From positions 1 to 64,000 of the forward strand of contig JAUQXA010000062.1 in the NCBI GenBank assembly GCA_030834895.1: 64,000 nucleotides of DNA, read 5' to 3'. The DNA is from Anaerolineales bacterium. Lineage in GTDB: Bacteria > Chloroflexota > Anaerolineae > Anaerolineales > Villigracilaceae. Numbering within the stretch: the first letter of the stretch is position 1; each line of letters opens with the position of its first letter. The notes under the pieces were generated by a model. The model was given only the letters and a program-made list of their open reading frames with translations. It did not search any database and was not told where the DNA came from. This document shows positions 60,186-64,000 of this stretch, piece by piece. The position numbers were made by a program, and so were the translations under genes.

Positions 60186-61550
60186 TTACAACTTCGCCCA
60201 AGCTGGGTAGCCGTGGTCAAAGTTATAGTAGAGTGTCTGCTGTGGATAGCGGAAATCCACTACATCCCTGCCGACAGATTCCACATCCTCATTCTTGACC
60301 AGGACACGGGCAATGAAGTCCGCAATGGTCGCCATATCCTGTTCATTCATACCGAGGCGGGTGACTTCGATGGTGCCGATGCGGAGTCCGCTGGGACGGT
60401 CCCAGTCTTCGGGCTTGTCTTCGGGGACAAGGTTCTTGTTGGTGATGATGTTAGCTTTGGCAAGTCGATGCGCCACTTCAAGTCCGCCGCCAAATTGCTT
60501 GACTCGCGCGATCACTTGATGACTCTGGGTATAACCCTTGTCCGCGCACAAAACAGGGATGCCGCGTTCGTCAAGAGCTTTGGCAAGCGCCTTTGAATTT
60601 TTGACGATCTGTGCCATGTAGAATTTTCCAAACTCGATCACTTCCGCCGCGGAAACCGCCAGCGCAGCCACGCGGTTCACCTGATGGGTGGCTGCCAAAG
60701 CCGGGAAAATGGTATCCGTGATCGGCTTGGTCAGGTTGGGATCGTTCCACAGAATCATACCGCTTTGCGGTCCACTAAACGTCTTGCCTGCGGAACCAGT
60801 CAGAATCACCGCGCCCTCTTTCAGCGGGTCCTGGAACTGCCCGCCGGCGATCAAGCCAGCCTGATGCGCGCCGTCGAAGATGAATTGTCCGCCCCACTCG
60901 GAGATGATTTGACTCATCTCGCGCACTGGCAGCGGGAACAGGGTCATCGACATGCCCATCACCACCAGCTTGGGCTTGTGTTGGCGGGCAGCTTTGGCAA
61001 AAGCGTCGAGGTCAACTTCGAGTTCGTCCATGTTGAACGGGACATCGAAAATCTTCAAGCCGCGAGTCCCGGCGGGACCATCGTAGCGGTTGCTGGAATG
61101 ACCACCGAAAGGCTGGGGCGCCGACATGATGACATCACCGGGCTGCGTCAGCGCGTGATAGACGGTCATGTTGCCGAGCATGCTGCCCATCAGGCGATGG
61201 TCGGCATAATTGCAGCGGAACGCCACCTTGAGCAGTTCCACGCACAAGGCTTCGACCTCGTCGATGTGCTGGGTTCCCGCAAACCAGCGGTTGACCCGTC
61301 CAATGTTCCCCTCCGCTGCGCGCGTGCCAATTTCAGAAGAAAGCAGTGCCCGCACCATGGGACTGGTCGGCGCTTCGGGAGCCAGCAGGTTGATGCAGCG
61401 TTCGCCGCGCCACTCCTCGTTCCGCTTGACTGCATCGATCACCGCCTGCGCCCAGGCGCGCGGGGACTCGGTCTCACCCATGATGGCTCTGGCTTTTTCC
61501 AACACTTCCCTGTCATGTACTTCAAACTGAGTGGATTCGGTTTCCTTCAT
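60186..61550 (-). CDS. SHMT-like PLP enzyme with altered active-site motif
   Basis: The 454-aa fold-type I enzyme resembles serine hydroxymethyltransferase in general order: LLAPEAPTSPMVRALLSSEIGTRAAEG, AGTQHIDEVEALCVELLKVAF, VDLDAFAKAARQHKPKLVVMGMSM, FDGAHQAGLIAGG and the Lys motif TGSAGKTFSGPQSG (Lys256). SHMT has T-H-K-T-L-R-G-P-R-G-G here; His is Gly and the Arg residues are changed, so tetrahydrofolate-dependent chemistry may be lost. It could be an aldolase or transaldolase acting on serine- or threonine-like substrates. RBS AGGAG lies just before ATG 61550. The acyltransferase lies 15 bp upstream in the same direction. Confidence 0.65.
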   Translation of the reverse strand: MKETESTQFEVHDREVLEKARAIMGETESPRAWAQAVIDAVKRNEEWRGERCINLLAPEAPTSPMVRALLSSEIGTRAAEGNIGRVNRWFAGTQHIDEVEALCVELLKVAFRCNYADHRLMGSMLGNMTVYHALTQPGDVIMSAPQPFGGHSSNRYDGPAGTRGLKIFDVPFNMDELEVDLDAFAKAARQHKPKLVVMGMSMTLFPLPVREMSQIISEWGGQFIFDGAHQAGLIAGGQFQDPLKEGAVILTGSAGKTFSGPQSGMILWNDPNLTKPITDTIFPALAATHQVNRVAALAVSAAEVIEFGKFYMAQIVKNSKALAKALDERGIPVLCADKGYTQSHQVIARVKQFGGGLEVAHRLAKANIITNKNLVPEDKPEDWDRPSGLRIGTIEVTRLGMNEQDMATIADFIARVLVKNEDVESVGRDVVDFRYPQQTLYYNFDHGYPAWAKL

Positions 61551-61565
61551 CTCCTGTCTCCTTCT

Positions 61566-62159
61566 TTAATCCTCAAGCGGAATATACTTCTTTGGTGGCT
61601 TTATCCCTATCAATCCCTTAAACATCCCCTGAATTGTATTCATATCCGATTCCACATCTTCAGTGGGATAAAACACCTGCCCCACATGGACAGCCTTGTG
61701 CCTGCCGTCCACCTTGGCCAGCACGATGGGAATCCCCGCTCCTTTGGCAATGTGATAAAACCCGCGCTTCCACTCCTTGACCCCATGCCGTGTCCCTTCG
61801 GGAGCGATGACCAAAATGAAGTGATCGGCTTTTTCACAAGCTTCCACCGTTTGTTCCACCAATCCCGTAGACTTCGACCGGTCGACGGGAATGCCGCCAC
61901 AATAATAAAAGAACCAGCTAATCGGACTGCGGAACAGTTCCACCTTGCCCATGTAACTCACATTGATTTTCAAGCGAAAGACAATGCCGAGGAAGAGGAG
62001 GAAATCCCAGTTCGAGGTGTGCGGCGCGCCGATAATAATGTATTTGGGCAGGTCGGGAGGAGTCCCATCCACGCGCCAGCCAGCCAGCCGCATGATGGAA
62101 TTGCTTGCAAAACGCAAAAGCGGACTAAAGATCGGGGTGTTGAAGATTGTGGTTTTCAT
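61566..62159 (-). CDS. PlsC-like lysophospholipid acyltransferase
   Basis: The 197-aa protein has the acyltransferase motifs HTSNWD (His47-x4-Asp52), GGIPVDRSK, and IAPEGTRHGVKEWKRGFYHIA, with little membrane content (one possible helix at about 53-70). It resembles the short 1-acyl-glycerol-3-phosphate acyltransferase-like or ornithine-lipid type enzymes. GGAAAAC precedes ATG 62159. It is the first gene of a two-gene unit with the SHMT-like enzyme. Confidence 0.8.
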   Translation of the reverse strand: MKTTIFNTPIFSPLLRFASNSIMRLAGWRVDGTPPDLPKYIIIGAPHTSNWDFLLFLGIVFRLKINVSYMGKVELFRSPISWFFYYCGGIPVDRSKSTGLVEQTVEACEKADHFILVIAPEGTRHGVKEWKRGFYHIAKGAGIPIVLAKVDGRHKAVHVGQVFYPTEDVESDMNTIQGMFKGLIGIKPPKKYIPLED

Positions 62160-62233
62160 GTTTTCCTTGATTATATAACCCTGCGGCCTGTTTTTGGACT
62201 CTGATTACGTGGATTTTGTGGTTAAATACTCGC

Positions 62234-63082
62234 ATGATATTCAAATCGTCCCTCCGTTCTCTTGTCTATCAAAGCGAAAAAATCATCCAGCGTCTGCGTT
62301 TTGCTTCCCAACCCGCTGACCTTCCCATTCTGCTTGGCATTTCGTTTCCCAAGAGCGGTACGCACCTTCTCGACCAGATTCTGCTTGGATTTTCGAACGT
62401 TGCGCCCTACGCCAAACGTGTGCATTCCTTCTATGCCGAACACGAAGGCGAAAGCGGACGTAAACGCAGTCCCGAACAAGCCATAGTCTGGCTCGATTCG
62501 CTCCGCCCATGTGATGTGGCTTCGGCGCATCTCTTCGCCCGCCCCAAAGTTGTCCGCCGCGTTTGTTCGCCCAAGTTCGCGCCGTACTTCATCTTCCGCG
62601 ACCCGCGTGACGTGGTTGTCTCGCACGTTTTCTACGTCACCGATATGGAGGCGCGTCACGTCCACCACGACTATTACAAGTCCCTGCCCGATTTCAACGC
62701 GCGGCTCAAGGTCAGCATTTTGGGGCGACCAGACTCCGAGGCAGAGTTCCCGGACATCGCTGGACGCTTTGCTCCCTACCTCGATTGGCTGAATCAGTCC
62801 GAAGTGTTGACCATCCACTTCGAGGATTTGATCCACGACCGAGCCGCGACTCTGACCCGAATCATGGATCACCTCCTCAGCCGAATCCCGCTCCGCTCCA
62901 CCCGACAGTTGATCCTGGATTCCCTCGAAACTTCCATCAACCCGAAGAAATCCCCCACCTTCCGCTCCGGCAAAACTGGCGAATGGAAGAAGCATTTCAA
63001 TGAAGAAAATAAAAAGATTTTCAAGGATATTGCGGGTGATTTATTGGTGAAACTGGGATACGAAAAGGATAATTCCTGGTAA
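62234..63082 (+). CDS. Sulfotransferase family protein
   Basis: The start is ATG 62234 (a TTG would add six residues). The 282-aa enzyme shows the PAPS-binding loops: GISFPKSGTHLLDQIL (5'-phosphosulfate loop), FIFRDPRDVVVSHVFY (3'-phosphate loop) and SGKTGEWKKHF (RxGxxGxW-type loop). These enzymes transfer sulfate from PAPS to lipids, sugars or amines. With GT-type proteins on both sides it may sulfate a surface glycan or glycolipid. It ends 51 bp before the GT39 gene. Confidence 0.8.
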   Translation: MIFKSSLRSLVYQSEKIIQRLRFASQPADLPILLGISFPKSGTHLLDQILLGFSNVAPYAKRVHSFYAEHEGESGRKRSPEQAIVWLDSLRPCDVASAHLFARPKVVRRVCSPKFAPYFIFRDPRDVVVSHVFYVTDMEARHVHHDYYKSLPDFNARLKVSILGRPDSEAEFPDIAGRFAPYLDWLNQSEVLTIHFEDLIHDRAATLTRIMDHLLSRIPLRSTRQLILDSLETSINPKKSPTFRSGKTGEWKKHFNEENKKIFKDIAGDLLVKLGYEKDNSW

Positions 63083-63133
63083 TTTGTTCAACGCCCATCC
63101 GGGCCGTATAATGGATTCCAACAGGAGGCTGCC

Positions 63134-64000
63134 ATGAAAAAGAATCAATTTGCTGGCTTCTTTACTGATAATAATATTTTATTGTTATTGGGTCTGGCGT
63201 TGTTCCTTCTCCACATGTTCACCAACCACCAATACGGCTTTCATCAGGACGAAATGGTGGTTGTGGACAATGCTTACAATCTGGACTGGGGTTATGTGGA
63301 ATATCCGCCCATCACGCCGTTCCTGGCACGCATTTCGATTGACATCTTTGGCTTGTCCCTTGTTAGCGCGCGAATGTTTGCGGCGCTGGCGCACAGCATT
63401 GTGTTGGTACTGGCTGGCTTGATGGCGCGTGAGTTGGGCGGGAAACGCTCGGCTCAAATCATAGCGGCACTGGCGGCGGCAATTTCGCCGACTGCAATGG
63501 CGTGGGGGGCGATGATCGAATATGTTGCCTTTGATTACCTCTGGTCGGTGCTGCTCGCTTATTTGGTCATCCGCCTATTGAGATCGGAAGACCCGCGCTG
63601 GTGGCTGGGAATCGGCGCGGTGATTGGCCTGGGGATGATGACCAAATACACGATGGCGATGTTCACGGCTGGCATTGTCGGCGGGGTGCTGTTGACCGAT
63701 GCGCGCCGCTACTTGAAAAGCCTCTGGCTATGGGGTGGGGTCGTTTTGTCGCTGCTGATATTTCTGCCCAATTTGATCTGGCAGATTCAGCATAATTTCA
63801 TTTCGCTTGATTTTCTTTCGAGCATCCACGAACGTGACGTTGAAATTGGACGCGCGGCAGGCTACCTGATCGATCAGTTTATCTCCTGCGCGAATCCGTT
63901 CTTTATCCCGATGTGGATATCTGGGCTTATCTATTACCTCTTCAAAGAAGACGGCAGTCGTTTCCGCGCAATGGGCTGGATGTACGTCATTCCGTTTCTG
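63134..64000 (+). CDS. GT39-family (ArnT/PMT-like) glycosyltransferase, N-terminal part, cut by the window end
   Basis: ATG 63134 follows AGGAGG at 8 nt. The open frame runs without a stop to the window end (289 codons). It has YGFHQDEMVVVDNAYNLDWGYVEYPPITPFLAR, the first-loop Asp-Glu and GYxxxPPxxP motif typical of ArnT/PMT, followed by helices with AAISPTAMAWGAMIEYVAF and GLGMMTKYTMAMF. These enzymes move sugars from undecaprenyl-phosphate carriers to lipids or proteins. It probably works with the sulfotransferase. Confidence 0.85.
   Translation, partial: MKKNQFAGFFTDNNILLLLGLALFLLHMFTNHQYGFHQDEMVVVDNAYNLDWGYVEYPPITPFLARISIDIFGLSLVSARMFAALAHSIVLVLAGLMARELGGKRSAQIIAALAAAISPTAMAWGAMIEYVAFDYLWSVLLAYLVIRLLRSEDPRWWLGIGAVIGLGMMTKYTMAMFTAGIVGGVLLTDARRYLKSLWLWGGVVLSLLIFLPNLIWQIQHNFISLDFLSSIHERDVEIGRAAGYLIDQFISCANPFFIPMWISGLIYYLFKEDGSRFRAMGWMYVIPFL

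Noticed and set aside
60684..62204. Long plus-strand open frame of 506 codons
   Set aside because: It is antisense to the SHMT-like and acyltransferase genes, has no family motifs and reflects high-GC codon bias.

Overview
The window looks like a chromosomal segment of an anaerobic or facultative Chloroflexota bacterium, most likely class Anaerolineae. The grounds are gene content: a giant DUF2298 (Chlor_Arch_YYY, a Chloroflexi/archaea family) membrane protein among GT39-type glycosyltransferases, Ser/Thr kinases fused to a formylglycine-generating-enzyme (FGE)-like domain, NBR1-type Ig lipoproteins with Pro/Thr-rich linkers, and many short GC-rich palindromic repeats. Taxonomy is inferred, since there is no rRNA or other marker gene. 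I see no tRNA, rRNA, CRISPR array, prophage or replication origin.

Layout. 1-3.5 kb: the 5' end of an IS5-like transposase abuts a dienelactone hydrolase gene lacking its N-terminus, then a lipoprotein and small membrane proteins. 3.7-19.4 kb: a VOC protein and a block of four very large GT-C-type membrane proteins (629, 1856, 921 and 1538 aa), the last an internal tandem duplication. 19.5-22.1 kb: an ABC-2 exporter operon. 22.1-29 kb: a STAS-like protein, a deoxynucleoside kinase, a cNMP-binding SpoIIE phosphatase, a 132-bp MITE-like element with target duplication, a low-GC OGG-fold-like gene, an ABC-F ATPase behind a leader-peptide attenuator, and a PIG-L deacetylase. 29.1-33.7 kb: YIP1 / ABC ATPase / IPT-CARDB exported protein / MacB-like permease operon. 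33.9-36.5 kb: PilZ protein and VOC/ABM small proteins, one set behind a promoter carrying a LexA-like palindrome. 36.5-46.5 kb: an aminotransferase behind a second attenuator, a glutamate-cysteine ligase/M20 peptidase fusion, Smr, histidine phosphatase, dual-specificity phosphatase, RarA, an M20 peptidase and an arginine-deiminase-fold hydrolase. 46.5-53.5 kb: HAD hydrolase, a polytopic membrane protein and tandem kinase/FGE-like receptors. 53.5-62.2 kb: split CoA-transferase subunits, a lipoprotein, alpha/beta hydrolase, P5C-type aldehyde dehydrogenase, a probable selenocysteine thioredoxin lipoprotein, an SHMT-like PLP enzyme and a PlsC-like acyltransferase. 62.2-64 kb: sulfotransferase and a GT39 protein running off the window.

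The most notable observations are: (i) an in-frame TGA exactly at the first Cys position of a thioredoxin CxxC motif (UGTC), followed at SECIS spacing by a small hairpin, indicating a selenoprotein that automatic callers split in two; (ii) a complete transcription-attenuation leader before an ABC-F gene, with a five-codon peptide MIVIL, anti-terminator, terminator and RBS; (iii) an apparently leaderless 36-codon leader peptide followed by an intrinsic terminator before an aminotransferase; (iv) mobile palindromes, including one inserted in frame into the GCL/M20 fusion protein. The longest uninterrupted non-protein-gene stretch (27788-28161) holds the ABC-F leader and an interspersed repeat; all other gaps are under 300 bp.
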